Of a stretch of 64,000 bases of DNA, positions 1-10,236 are shown piece by piece; within the stretch, counting starts at the first letter, position 1, and each line of letters starts with the position of its first letter. The stretch spans positions 186,001 to 250,000 of the forward strand of contig NZ_CP127039.1 of assembly GCF_030316605.1 (NCBI RefSeq), read 5' to 3'. This DNA is from Spiroplasma ixodetis Y32. Its GTDB lineage: Bacteria > Bacillota_I > Bacilli_A > Mycoplasmatales > VBWQ01. The position numbers and the translations under genes were made by a program. Under the pieces are notes generated by a model that saw only the letters and a program-made list of their open reading frames with translations, had not been told where the DNA came from and did not search any database.

Positions 1-130
1 TAAAGCTACTATTTGCTTTTTAAATTTGTCGGTATATGAGTTAATATTGGTCATAATTATAATTCCTTTCTTTTAACTAATTTGTTCACTTGTCTACGTA
101 ATTAGTGTCCAATAAAGTGTAACCCATCCA
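1..130 (-). mobile_element. Left end of an IS3-family element (partial)
   Basis: This stretch is the reverse complement of the left end of the complete IS3-family element at 19979. It carries the terminal TGGATGGGTTACAC (reading from 130 leftwards) and the first 18 codons of orfA, whose ATG is at 54 on the minus strand. The rest of the element lies outside the window. Sequence agreement with the complete copy is near perfect. Confidence 0.85.
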
Positions 131-321
131 AATATTGAGTAATTAAAATATTAAATTTTAAATTAAAATTGATAAAAAATTATAAAAAATTATTTATATT
201 AGCTTTATTATTAAATTTTTTTGTTCTTTCAAGAAGTTTTTATAATTATTAGGATACTTTTGTAAAAAATTAAGTAAAAGTTTAATTATAGATTTCTTAT
301 ATAAAATACTATTTGTAATAT

Positions 322-1705
322 GGCATAAGTTAGTTAAGTTTACTCCTATAATTTTTAATCTAGACAGTATGATTAGTTTAAATAATTAATAGTTAAGGAG
401 TAAAGATGAAATATAAAGTTTATACAAGAAAAATTAAACTAGATGTTTTAAATGAATATGTAGTGATTAAAAAATTAAAAACCATTGATATTAAAACCAA
501 ATATCAATTATCAACCAGATCATTAATTTATAATTGAGTAAAAAAATATCAAAAAAATAATAAATTAATTACTATTCATACTTTTCAAACAAATCATCAA
601 ATAGATAAAGTGAATATCAAAGATAAAAATTTAAAACTTGAAAATAAAAAACTCAAAAAGTCACTACTAAAAGAAAAAATAAAAAATGAATTTTTAAGAC
701 AAAAACAATTCTGTGATAAAGAATTAAAAAACAATCAAAATATTTTAAATAGTAAATTATTGAAAAGTAAATGTTTTTTAATAGTTGATAAATATAGAAA
801 TAAAAATTATGGAATTAATGACATAATTAGTTTGTTACCTATCAGTAAAGTTGCATATATTATAAATGAATAAAAAATGGTAAAAAGAAATATCAAACAA
901 AAATTGATAATGAGTTATTAAAAGAATTAAATAAAATTGTTGTTATTAGCAACAAAGATAAAATAATTAAAATTACTAGTTTAGAAAAGGTGAGATTAGA
1001 ATTAAAGAAAAACAACACCAATCTTAAATGCAGTAAAAACAGCATTATGAGGTTATTAGAAGATAATAATATCAAACTATTAACCAAACCCAAAAAACAG
1101 CGTAGAGCGAAATCTAATTCCTTAAAATCAAATTTCCAAGATTTATTAAAACGTAATTTTACCAGTAATACTTATCTTGAAAAAGTTGGCATCGATGGTA
1201 CTTGATTTAAAGAATTAATTATTAATAATAAAAAAACTAAATTATTATTAGAAATTGCTACAGATATGAATAGTAATGCTATAGTTGGTTGAAAAATTAA
1301 TAAAAGTGAAAATGCAATAACCATTTTAAATGTTCTTAATCAAGTAACAAAGGCAAGTCGTAAAGAACATAAAATATTTGCAACATTTATCCAGTCTGAT
1401 TTAGGTTCAGGTAATACTAGTAAAATAGTTACAAATAGTTTTAATAAAAGTAAAACTTTAATTCATTCAAAAAGTTTATCAGGATTTAAAGGCAACCAAG
1501 TAAGTGAATGTTTAAATCGCTGAATCAAAAGAGATTTTAAAATTATGTTTGGTAACAAGTTTAATAGCATTAAACATTTCACAGAAGCATTAAGAAAATT
1601 TATTAACTGATGAAATAATGATAGAATGATTTTACGATTAAAAATGTCTCCAAACCAATTTGTACAGATTTGAAGACAAGAAAGTAAACTTATCTAACCA
1701 ATGCC
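322..1705 (+). mobile_element. SpV1-ORF3-type insertion sequence, copy 1
   Basis: The element is 1,384 bp and is bounded by imperfect inverted repeats: GGCATAAGTTAGTTAAGTT at the left and GGCATTGGTTAGATAAGTT read inwards from the right. TAT is present directly on both sides, and removing the element plus one TAT restores the interrupted minus-strand gene. A second copy lies at 48593-49975 in the opposite orientation. The DDE transposase resembles ORF3 of spiroplasma plectrovirus SpV1. Confidence 0.8.
406..1697 (+). pseudogene. SpV1-ORF3-type DDE transposase, frameshifted
   Basis: ATG at 406 follows AAGGAG. The first frame encodes an HTH region and a lysine-rich helical segment and stops at 873. 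The second frame (read with TGA as Trp from about 873 to TAA 1697) encodes the catalytic core, with GIDGTW around the first Asp, QSDLGSGNTS around the second, and NQVSECLNRW as the likely third acidic site. Comparison with copy 2 shows an extra AT dinucleotide here near 855-862, which explains the shift. The catalytic part looks like an rve/IS3-type integrase core. Confidence 0.75.
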
Positions 1706-2513
1706 TATCCAATTTATAACAATGGTTTTTAAATTTATTAGATATGGTTAATTTTTCATAATTATTAGACATATTTCAAGGTTTCCAGTTGTCATTTTCA
1801 TTTGGCAAAGAAAAAACGCAAAAATATTTCAATATATTTGTAAAATCTGTCTGATTAAATTTTGAATCAAATTGATTTTTTAATTCAGTTACTACTTCTG
1901 AAGATTTAAGATCTTCTTTAGTTATTTCATTAGGGTCTAAATCTTTTTTTAGAATAATATTGTTTTCTTTTTTATTATCATTATTTGCTATGATAATATT
2001 TTTAGCATATTCTTTAAAGAAATTTTGCAATTCCTCTTTATTAATAACTTCTTTTATTTTTATCATGTAATTATTTTTTATTGGTATATCAAAATTATTA
2101 TTATCACTGTTAAAATATATTATGTTTTCATATAATTTAAAATCGGGTCAAATTTCAAAAATTATTGTTTTGTACAAGTTTATTATACTAGTTAAAAGTA
2201 TTACATTTTCTATTGAATTTATTGTTTTATCGTCTATATTTTTATGAATATTGTGATATATTTCATTTCTTATATCATTAAATATCTCTATTATTTTTTT
2301 AGAATCAGAAGTTATGACAGATTCCTTTTTTAATATATTAGACAATTCGTAAAAACGTTTAATTTGTTGTTTTTTATCATTTTTATATTTTTTATCATTT
2401 TTTATACAAAAAGCTATAAATAATCTATTAAAAGCTATATGTGCAAAAATATAAAAATTTTCTAATCTATCATTTTCTAAAAAGTTATTATAAGAAATTA
2501 TTGCTTTTTTCAT

Positions 2514-2954
2514 TTTTAGTACAGAAGAATTAAAAAATGTTTCTCAGTCGTTATTTATACAAAATCACCTCTATTTATTAATAGTACAAAATTATTAATT
2601 TAGTTTTATCATATTAATTTTATAAAATTAACCTATAAAGGACAATATACATATATAAATAATAAATTTAAAAGTTCTAATATGGAAGTTAACTATTCAG
2701 GTATAGTAAAATTTATATGTTATGATAAATATAGAGTTATTAAAGGGTATATAGAATCAAGAAAGAGTATTATCAATAATCTCAAAAATGCAATTGGTAT
2801 TAGGTTAATCTTTAAAAATATAAGGGACAAGTTTTAGTAAAAGTAAAATCTAACTTATTAAATATTTTTTATTTTTTGTATTTTTTTGTTTGTAGGGAGA
2901 AAATTTATATATTGAAATGAACTAATTGTAATCATATACTATGGGAGGCAAAAA
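2514..2954. other. Intergenic region upstream of the deoxynucleoside kinase
   Basis: AT-rich. It holds the 5' side of the HEPN-like gene, one small open frame (2682-2837), and the ribosome binding site of the kinase (GGGAGG at 2942-2947). Nothing else was recognised. Confidence 0.5.
2682..2837 (+). CDS. Small hypothetical protein or gene remnant, 51 aa
   Basis: A short open frame starts at ATG 2682 and stops at TAG 2835-2837. The product is basic, with no motif or membrane segment. There is no convincing ribosome binding site. It lies between a broken gene and the kinase and may be the C-terminal remnant of a larger gene. Confidence 0.25.
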   Translation: MEVNYSGIVKFICYDKYRVIKGYIESRKSIINNLKNAIGIRLIFKNIRDKF

Positions 2955-3554
2955 ATGAAAATTGTATTATCTGGTGTAGTTGGTGTTGGTAAGAGCACTA
3001 TTAGTAAAGAATTAGCAAAATTATTAAAATATAAAATTATGGACGAGCCAGTTACTAGTAATCCCTATTTAGATGATTTTTATCAAAATCCTTTAGAATA
3101 TGCTTTTAAAATGCAAGTATTTATGTTGATGGCACGAAGTAAACAATTAAAAGAAGCACAAAATTTTAACAATGTTATTTTTGATCGCAGTATTTTAGAA
3201 GATCCTATTTTTGTTGAAGTATTAAAAACTCAAAACAATATGAATGATAGAGATTATGAAGTGTATTTAAATTTTTATAATAATGTTATTATTTCATCAC
3301 TTTATTTTGATCCACAAATTAAGCCCGATTTAATTGTCTATTTAAAAGCAAATCTTGAAAACACAATTGAACGCATAAACCTTCGTGGTCGTGAATCAGA
3401 AAAACATGTAGATCATGAATACTGAAGTTTATTAAATAAAAAATATGAACAGTGATATGAAAAAGAAAAAAATAACTTTAATTTTTTAGTAATTGACACT
3501 AATGATTTAACTCCTAAGGAAATAGTGCAAAAAATAATTGATTATATAAAATAA
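2955..3554 (+). CDS. Deoxynucleoside kinase (dGK/dAK type)
   Basis: The 199-aa product has the Walker A loop GVVGVGKST at residues 7-15, a DRS-type motif (FDRSILEDPIF, about residue 75) and an arginine-rich lid (RGRESEK). These are hallmarks of the deoxyadenosine/deoxyguanosine kinase family, which phosphorylates salvaged deoxynucleosides in the cytosol. Mollicutes depend on salvage because they lack de novo purine synthesis. The start has a strong GGGAGG site. Two TGA codons near the C-terminus encode Trp. Whether dGuo, dAdo or dCyd is preferred cannot be told. Confidence 0.85.
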
Positions 3555-3628
3555 AATTTCTTATTGAAATCAAATTTTTATTTAGTCATTTTTTCTCATG
3601 TTATATTAATAATTATTGTTATTTTTCC

Positions 3629-3656
3629 TTTACTTTAAAGGTAATTACGTTATAAT
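3629..3656 (+). promoter_or_regulatory. Probable sigma-A promoter of the rpsF operon
   Basis: TTTACT at 3629-3634 and a perfect TATAAT at 3651-3656 are separated by 16 bp, followed by a leader of roughly 85 nt before rpsF. Confidence 0.6.
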
Positions 3657-3699
3657 ATTGTATGAGTCAAATATTTAAAAATCAAACTTAATATATTTA

Positions 3700-3735
3700 C
3701 TCCTTGCTCATCAGAGCCATGTGCCCAAAAGGAGG
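3700..3735 (+). promoter_or_regulatory. rpsF leader structure sequestering the ribosome binding site
   Basis: CTCCTT (3700-3705) can pair with AAGGAG (3729-3734), the Shine-Dalgarno of rpsF, around an inner GCTC-ATCA-GAGC hairpin (3706-3717). In several Firmicutes an S6:S18 complex binds a leader in this position and represses its own operon. The pairing is seen; autoregulation is inferred. Confidence 0.45.
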
Positions 3736-3745
3736 TCTTCGAACA

Positions 3746-4273
3746 TTGGAAGATTTAAAACAAAAGCATAATTATGAAATTATGTACATCGTTGATGATC
3801 AAAATCAAGAAAAAGCACAATTAATTAAAAAAGAATTTTGTGAAATTTTAACTAAAAATGCTGGAAAAATTACTAAAGAACAAGATTCTATTCGTCAATT
3901 TGCTTATCCTATTAACAAAAAAGTTAAGGGTCATTATTTTATTATTGAAGTGCTAACTTCACCAGAAAACATTGCTAACTTTAATCGTGTAGCTTTAAAT
4001 AAACAAAGACAATTAGACGTAATCCGTTTTTTGGTTATTAATTTAGATAGTGAAAAAATTAATAAGTTTAAACCAAAACGCCAAGTAGAATCTAGTTCTT
4101 TCTCTCGACCAACAAGACCAGGAAATCGTCCTTCTTATAATCGTGATGAAAATGGTGAAAGAAAACCAAGACCAATCGCTGGTACTGAATCATCTTATCG
4201 TAAAAAAACTAATTACCAAAATTCAAAAACAAATACTAATAATAATGCATCGAATACTGAACAAAAAGATTAA
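3746..4273 (+). CDS. rpsF: 30S ribosomal protein S6
   Basis: S6 binds the platform of the small subunit with S18. The family signature NYEIMYIVDD appears near the N-terminus and YAYPI-like QFAYPINKKVKGHYF in the middle. I chose TTG at 3746, 10 nt after AAGGAGG, because the ATG at 3704 lies before that site and adds a tail not typical for S6. The product is 175 aa, longer than the usual about 95-100, due to a low-complexity Arg/Pro/Asn-rich C-terminal extension (about residue 105 onwards). First gene of rpsF-ssb-rpsR. Confidence 0.9.
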   Translation: MEDLKQKHNYEIMYIVDDQNQEKAQLIKKEFCEILTKNAGKITKEQDSIRQFAYPINKKVKGHYFIIEVLTSPENIANFNRVALNKQRQLDVIRFLVINLDSEKINKFKPKRQVESSSFSRPTRPGNRPSYNRDENGERKPRPIAGTESSYRKKTNYQNSKTNTNNNASNTEQKD

Positions 4274-4305
4274 TAAAATCTAAGTTATAAAAGTGAGGAT
4301 AAAAA

Positions 4306-4809
4306 ATGAATATTGTTACATTAATTGGTAGAATCACTCGTGATTTAAAGTTACATCAAACTTCAACAGGAAAACCTTTTACTTTTTTTACACTTGCAGT
4401 TAATAATATTCAAAATCAAGCTGATTATATTTCGTGTGTGGCTTGAAATAAAGTTGCTGAAAATATGACTAATTATTTAGTTAAAGGTTCTTTAATTTCA
4501 GTTTCAGGAAGACTGGCAGTAAGAAAATCAACAGATCAGAATGGAAAAGAACTATATATTACTGAAGTGGTTGCACAAACTGTTACTTTTTTAGATAATC
4601 GTAAAAAAGATAGTAGTGGTAATAATACTAATATTAATTATTCAAAACCAAGAGATGAGAATAAAATTCATTTAGATGATGCTTTTAAAAATCCTAATTA
4701 TAGTACTGATATTGCCTTTACTAATACTAATCAACTTCAAGAAAAAGAAGCGACTATTCAAAATATAGAATTTGATGAAGAAGATATCATTTGAGATTTA
4801 AATAATTAA
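4306..4809 (+). CDS. ssb: Single-stranded DNA-binding protein
   Basis: The 167-aa product begins with an OB fold (NIVTLIGRITRDLKL, SGKPFTFFTLAVN-like segment, SVSGRLAVRKSTDQNGKELY) and ends in an acidic tail, EEDIIWDLNN, in place of the common DDxLPF tip that recruits partner proteins. It coats single-stranded DNA in replication and repair. It sits between rpsF and rpsR, the usual Firmicute order, with GTGAGG before the ATG. TGA Trp codons occur at residues about 45 and 163. Confidence 0.93.
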
Positions 4810-4821
4810 AGGAGGATAATT

Positions 4822-5052
4822 ATGAACACTGGTAAACCAAGAAATTTTACAAGAAGAAAATCTTGTTTTATTACTAAAAATAATATTGCTTATATTGATT
4901 ATAAAGATATTGAATTACTAAGTAAATTTATGGGTAGTAATAACAAAATTTTGCCAGCAAGAACAACAGGTACTAATCCAAAGTATCAACGTTTAATTGC
5001 TAAAAATATAAAACGCGCCCAAATCATAGGATTATTAAGATATTCAAGATAA
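4822..5052 (+). CDS. rpsR: 30S ribosomal protein S18
   Basis: 76 aa, full length for S18. IDYKDIELLSKFMGSNNKILPARTTG-type segments and the basic tail RAQIIGLLRY identify it. It partners S6 in the ribosome and here shares its operon. AGGAGG precedes the ATG. A terminator follows directly. Confidence 0.95.
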   Translation: MNTGKPRNFTRRKSCFITKNNIAYIDYKDIELLSKFMGSNNKILPARTTGTNPKYQRLIAKNIKRAQIIGLLRYSR

Positions 5053-5056
5053 AAAA

Positions 5057-5092
5057 ATTGAGTAAGTTTACAAATCTTACTCAATTTTTATT
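5057..5092 (+). terminator. Terminator of rpsF-ssb-rpsR
   Basis: ATTGAGTAAG (5057-5066) pairs perfectly with CTTACTCAAT (5076-5085) and is followed by a T-run. Confidence 0.85.
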
Positions 5093-5240
5093 TATTTTTA
5101 TCTTAAAAATATTTTATTTTAAATAATAGTTTAAAATTAAAATAAAAAGACCTTAATAGTATTATATTACATAAAAGATAATGGCTGTTTTTAATATTAG
5201 TGTTATAGTATAATTAATAATATTAGAAGGAAGTGACAAA

Positions 5241-7238
5241 GTGTTCAAATCGTTAAGAAATTATCATTTAATAATGATTGTTTGATTAGTAGTTGAAATT
5301 TTAATTGGCTTGACTTATTTTATTGTTAATATTGAGACAGCAGAACAAGTGGTCACTATTACTGTAATTTTAAGTTTAGTTTTAGGTAATTTTATTATTG
5401 TTTGTCTTTATATTTTTTTATTTAGTTTATGAATTCGTCATCGTTATATTAACACAGCTGAAATCATAAAATTAAATAATGCACAAGCTTTAACTTTTGG
5501 TAGTGTTGGTATGATTGTTTTAGATAGTGATTTATCAATTATGTGAGTAAGTGAATTTTTAGAAGATAAAGGTTTAGGTAGATTAATTGGAAAATCAATT
5601 GTTAAACTATCAAGAGATTTAGAACAATTAATTAGTAATAATATTACTCAAATTACACTTAAAATTGAAGATATGCTTTATGATGCTATTTATTTAGTAC
5701 AAACTAGAACAATTTTGTTACAAGAAACAACTAAATATCATTTCTTATATAATAAATTACAGCAAGAAAAATTAGTTTTTGGTGTAATTAGTATTGATAA
5801 TTTTTATAATTCTTTACAAAAATTAAGAGTTGAGAATCAAATTCGTGTTGAAGCATTTATTAAAACTGAATTAAATGATTTTGCTAATAATTATTCAGGT
5901 TTATTATTAGGTAATATTGAAGATGGTTACAATATTTTACTTTATCAAAATGAATTTAATAAAGCAAGAAATGATAACTTTCCACTTATTAAAAATATTC
6001 GAGAAGGTGTTAAAAAATTTAAAGCAGATATTACGTTATCTGCTGGTTTCTCTTATGGTAATGCTATTAGTAAAGATCTATATGATTTGGCTATTGAAAG
6101 TAAAGAGTTAGCAGTTTATCGTGGTGGTGATCAAGTAGTTATTCGTGAATTTGGTGGTAATACAGTTTTTATTGGAGGTACTATTGAAGCAAAACAATCA
6201 GAATCTAAAATTAATATTAGAATGTTTGCACAATCATTATATAATGAAATAAAATTAGCAGAAAACATTTTAGTTATGGGACATGCGGCTGCTGATTTTG
6301 ATAGTATTTCTTCAGGAACAGCTATTATTGAAATTGCTAAAAGTTTAAATAAAAGTGCTCATTATGTTATTAATCAAAATGAAGTTGATGAAAAAACATT
6401 AAAAATTCTTCATGAACTTGTTCCTGAAAGTTATATTAATCGTAATTTTATTACAGGTAAACAAGCACTTAAATTTCTTCATGCAAATACTTTATTAATT
6501 GTTGTTGATACTCATAATCCACAACGCGTTGATAGCCCTGATTTATTAAGTAAAGCTGTAAAAATTATTGTTATTGATCATCATCGTGTTTCTGATGAAT
6601 CAATTAGTAGCACCATTACTTCTTATATTGATGCAGGAACTTCTTCAACAGCTGAAGCAATGACAGAAATTATTTATTATAATGATTTTAATAATATTGA
6701 ATCAGAATTTTTATGAAATATAATGTTTGCAGGTATTTTAATTGATACTAATAATTTCCAAGTAAGAACAACAAGAAGAACTTTTGAAGCCTGTGGATTA
6801 TTAACTGATTGAGGAGCTTCTCCTTCTAAAGTTAAAGGATTATTGAAAAATAGTTTAAATGAACTAATTGATAAATTTGCTTTAATTAGTCACGCCCAAG
6901 AAATTAAAAAAGGATTTTTAGTTGCTGTTGGTGATGAAAATTTAGAAGTACATACTTCATATTTAGCCCAAATTTCAGAAATGTTGTTAGACTTACGTGA
7001 TTGTAAAGCATCATTTACTATTGCTTATGATCGTCAAGGACGTGCTTGTTTATCAGCACGAAGCAACGGTGAAATAAATGTTCAAATTATTTGTGAAAAC
7101 TTAGGTGGTGGCGGTCACTTTAGTGCTGCTGCTGTCCAAAGTAGTAAATTGGGAATTAGAGCATTGTATGATGAATTGGTAAAACTAATTGAAAGTGGCG
7201 TATATCAAAGTGAGAGTGCTACTACTGAAAGGTATTAA
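5241..7238 (+). CDS. gdpP: Cyclic-di-AMP phosphodiesterase, GdpP-type DHH protein
   Basis: 665 aa. Two N-terminal membrane helices (about residues 8-30 and 40-64) precede a PAS-like segment, a degenerate GGDEF domain (RGGDQV near residue 294) and a DHH phosphoesterase. Metal-binding motifs are GHAAADFDSIS (about 347), VVDTHN, VIDHHR (about 444) and a C-terminal GGGGH (about 622). GdpP hydrolyses the second messenger c-di-AMP at the membrane. GTG at 5241 is preceded by GAAGG. The order gdpP-rplI-dnaB is the common Firmicute one. Several TGA codons are Trp. Confidence 0.88.
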
Positions 7239-7270
7239 AAATTATTAAAATAGAAAGTGAGATGTTTACA

Positions 7271-7714
7271 ATGAAAGTTGTTCTTTTAACGGATGTTAAA
7301 AATTATGGTAAAAAAGGTGAAGTTGTTAATGTTAGTGATGGTTATGGTAAAAATTATTTATTACCTAGAAAATTAGCTGTAATTGCCACATCAGAAGCAT
7401 TAAAAATTAATCAAAAAGTAATTGAAAATAAAAAAATACAACGAGAAATGGAATTAGAAGATTTACAAAAAATTAAAGAACAATTAGCTTTAATTACTTT
7501 ACAATTTAAATTAAAAAGTAATAATGGTAAAGTTTCTGGTGCTATTTCTTCAAAACAAATTTGTGAACAACTAGTGCAAAAATATAACATTAAAATTGAT
7601 AAACATAAATTTGTTAAATTTAATCCTATTAATGAATTAGGTATAACTAACATTAATATTAAATTAGATGTTACAATTATTGCACAATTAAAGGTTGAAG
7701 TTTTAGGAGAATAA
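7271..7714 (+). CDS. rplI: 50S ribosomal protein L9
   Basis: 147 aa, usual length. MKVVLLTDVKNYGKKGEVV and GYGKNYLLPRKLA form the conserved N-terminal domain; a connecting helix and a C-terminal domain follow. I start at ATG 7271 rather than 7262 because L9 normally begins MKV and AAAGTGAG is better spaced for it. The stop lies 2 nt before the dnaB ATG, so the two are probably translationally coupled. Confidence 0.94.
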   Translation: MKVVLLTDVKNYGKKGEVVNVSDGYGKNYLLPRKLAVIATSEALKINQKVIENKKIQREMELEDLQKIKEQLALITLQFKLKSNNGKVSGAISSKQICEQLVQKYNIKIDKHKFVKFNPINELGITNINIKLDVTIIAQLKVEVLGE

Positions 7715-7716
7715 TT

Positions 7717-9057
7717 ATGTCTAACAATGGTCAATATATAAATAATGCAGAAGTTAATGTTTTAAGTGCGATGATTCAATCATCACCAGCATGTGAAAGT
7801 GCATTAAATTTATTGGCACCACATGATTTTACAATTAATTCTAATCAAATTATTTTTAAAACAATTACCAATCTTTATAAAAATAATTCTGGTATTGATG
7901 TAACAACTATTGCCGAAGAATTAGTTAAGCAAAATAATTTGGATAAAATTGGTGGAATTGAATATTTATCTTCTTTAGTGGCTCAATATATTACTGATGC
8001 TAATTTAAAAGAACACATTGATATTTTGATTGAAAGAACTACTAAACGACAATTAGAAAATGCTTTAAAAAATATTGGTAAAGAGTTACAAAGTGAAAAG
8101 TCAATTAATGAAGTTTTAATTGCTGCTGAAGCTCAAATTGTACAAGTAAGTAGTGAACGTAATCATGAAGAGATGTTGCCAATTAGTGAACACATTGATG
8201 ATGTGGTAACTAAAATTGAACAACTACAAAAATCAACACTTAATATTACTGGTACAAGTTCAGGTATTAACAATTTGGATATGATTACTAGTGGTTTTCA
8301 GCGAGGTGACTTAATTATTTTAGCAGCTAGACCTTCAATGGGTAAAACCGCCTTAGCACTTAATTTTGCTTTAAATGCTGCTAATGAACAAGATAATAAA
8401 AACGATGTTGTTGTTATTTTTTCATTAGAAATGCCAAAAGATCAATTAATTACAAGAATGATTTCTTGTCAAGGACATTTTGATGCTAATCGTTTACGTA
8501 ATAAGTCTAAATTTACACAGGCTGATTGAAATCGTATTAGTGCTACTGCTGAGCAATTGAAACAAAAAAGAATTATTATTGATGATACACCTGGTTTAAG
8601 AGTTTTAGAGTTGCAAACTAAATTAAGAAAATTAAGTCGTGAAAATAGCATTAAGTTAGTAATTATTGATTATTTACAGTTATTAACTGGTAGAGATAGT
8701 GAATCACGTCAACAAGAAGTTTCAAATATTTCTCGTAGTTTAAAAATTTTGGCAAGAGAATTAAGAGTACCAATTGTTTGTTTATCACAATTATCAAGAA
8801 TGGTGGAGAGACGTGAAGAAAAACGTCCTTTAATGTCTGATTTACGTGAGTCAGGGGCTATTGAACAAGATGCTGATGTAATTATGTTTTTATATCGTGA
8901 TGATTATTATAAGGAAAAAAATAGTGAAGAAACAACAAGTTCACAAGAAAGTAATCTTGCTGAAATTCTTATTTCTAAACATCGAAACGGCCCAACAGGA
9001 AAAGTAGTAACTGTTTTTATTCCAAAATGAGGTAAGTTTGAAAATTATACAGGATAA
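7717..9057 (+). CDS. dnaB: Replicative DNA helicase DnaB
   Basis: 446 aa, full length. The N-terminal primase-interacting domain (INNAEVNVLSAMI) is followed by a linker and a RecA-type core with Walker A ARPSMGKTA (about residue 205), the ATPase strand IIDYLQLL (about 315) and SQLSRMVERREEKRP. The hexamer unwinds DNA at the fork. TGA is Trp at the downstream PKWGKFENY. A terminator follows. Confidence 0.95.
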
Positions 9058-9064
9058 AAATAAT

Positions 9065-9097
9065 AAAAAAACCTAAAATTAAATTTTAGGTTTTTTT
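9065..9097 (+). terminator. Terminator of gdpP-rplI-dnaB
   Basis: CCTAAAAT and ATTTTAGG pair around a TAA-type loop and are followed by seven T. Confidence 0.85.
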
Positions 9098-9121
9098 AAA
9101 AGAAGTTAATAAATTAAATTA

Positions 9122-10062
9122 GGCTTTTCTCCCTTTATGTACTATTTTTAAATTTTATCACATAAATGTTGAGAAAAGCCTATCTACGGACTTCTCCCCA
9201 CATTTTTAAATGAAACATAGCATTACAGTTTCAAAAGTAGGTATCTTGTTGAATTTATATGCAGCTTCTTTGGCATATAAATGAACATGATGTTTTGCAA
9301 CTTTGATATGTGTTTTAAATGTTCTTCGTATATGTTTTCATACTGATTCAATTTGATTGGTATTTACGCCAATTTTTGAAACATAACCATCTTGATGGTT
9401 AACTGTTTTGTGATTAGGGAAAAGTGATTTGAAATCACGATATCCTTTTCAAGAATCAGTATGTACATCACACTTTGAAGAAATATGGTTTCTTGCAAAC
9501 TGCAAAAGATTTTTACTTTTTGCGTTTTTGATTACTTTCACAATTAAATTATTGGTTGTTTTTTCATAAATCCCAACAATTAATGTTTTATTTATCAAAG
9601 ATCTTTCTTGTTTTTTAAAACCCATATGTGAAAGATACATTTCATCCATTTGCACTATGCCCTCAACAATAAATTGATGTTCTTGTTTGGCAATACGATT
9701 TCTGATTTCATGACCCATTCTTCAAGCAGTTTTCAAAGTCACACCCAATTCTTTTGCAACATCAGTTGATGTAATTCCATGTTTGGTGTTTATTCATCTA
9801 AAGATGAGATAAAATCAAAATCTCAAAGGTGTTTGTGACTTGTAAAAAATGGTGCCATGAAGAATACTAAATGTTTGATGACATTTCAAACATCTTATTC
9901 TTCTTAAATTAGAAGTATTCAAACTTGTTCAAGAACACATGATACATTTGTTTTTCTTCAAACTTGCTATATATTTTAAACAATCCTGTTCTGTTTGAAA
10001 AGCATTGTTGAACTCATTCAATTTCATTGTTTCCTCCACAAGTACATGTGGGGAGAAGTCCG
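9122..10062 (-). mobile_element. IS1595/ISXO2-like insertion sequence, copy 1
   Basis: 941 bp. Tips GGCTTTTCTCC (left here) and CGGACTTCTCC (read inwards from the right) are flanked by the exact 8-bp duplication TTAAATTA at 9114-9121 and 10063-10070. The 8-bp duplication and transposase type fit the IS1595 family. Confidence 0.92.
9206..10027 (-). CDS. IS1595-family (ISXO2-like) transposase, copy 1
   Basis: 273 aa with TGA as Trp. An N-terminal zinc ribbon (CIMC and CLKC pairs) and a helical region precede a DDE core: VQMDEMYLS for the first Asp, VHTDSWKGY for the second, NQIESVWKHIRR for the Glu. ATG at 10027 has a GGAGG site 6 nt upstream. Copy-specific change: KKQERS where other copies have KKQGRS. 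It appears intact. Confidence 0.9.
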
Positions 10063-10081
10063 TTAAATTAATTAGTTTTTA

Positions 10082-10163
10082 TTATCCTTCTGGATTTAAA
10101 CTTTTAAATAGTTTTCCTTTATTATCACTAATTTTAGTTCCAGCGTAAACAATACCATTGACA
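10082..10163 (-). pseudogene. C-terminal remnant of an unidentified protein
   Basis: The minus strand reads VNGIVYAGTKISDNKGKLF and then FKSLNPEG before TAA (10082-10084). This looks like the end of a repeat-type surface or beta-propeller-like protein. The upstream part is gone; the coding frame meets the truncated ATPase gene near 10160. Confidence 0.35.
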
Positions 10164-10236
10164 TTTAATTAAATATCATAAACAAGTAAAAAAAGAAAAA
10201 TATAAGTGTTGATTAGAATTTAATTTATCTAAAAAT

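Larger units (their letters stand above)
194..2513 (-). pseudogene. HEPN-like protein gene split by an SpV1-ORF3-type insertion sequence
   Basis: Reading with TGA as Trp, one minus-strand frame runs from ATG 2513 to the insertion end near 1709. If the 1,384-bp insertion (322-1705) and one copy of a TAT duplication (319-321 and 1706-1708) are removed, the frame continues without a stop to TAA at 194-196, giving about 310 residues. As it stands, the truncated frame runs into the insertion and stops at 1638. The N-terminal 120 residues are helical and contain DIRNEIYHNIHKN, where RNEIYH fits the Rx4-6H motif of HEPN domains, which are often RNases in toxin-antitoxin and abortive-infection systems. 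The C-terminal part is not recognised. HEPN assignment is inference from one motif and helical character. Confidence 0.6.

Noticed and set aside
873..882. Programmed -1 frameshift in the SpV1-ORF3-type transposase
   Set aside because: Copy 2 lacks the extra AT and reads through in one frame, so this is a mutation in copy 1.
893..1093. Leu-rich minus-strand frame (and its twin at 49225)
   Set aside because: Antisense shadow of Lys/Asn codons in the transposase, present in both copies for that reason.
3704..3745. ATG 3704 as start of rpsF
   Set aside because: It precedes the AAGGAGG site and would place the leader hairpin inside the gene; TTG 3746 gives a typical S6 start.
7411..7734. Minus-strand open frame of 107 codons across rplI
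   Set aside because: It mirrors rplI and dnaB codons, has no ribosome binding site, and overlaps two certain genes.
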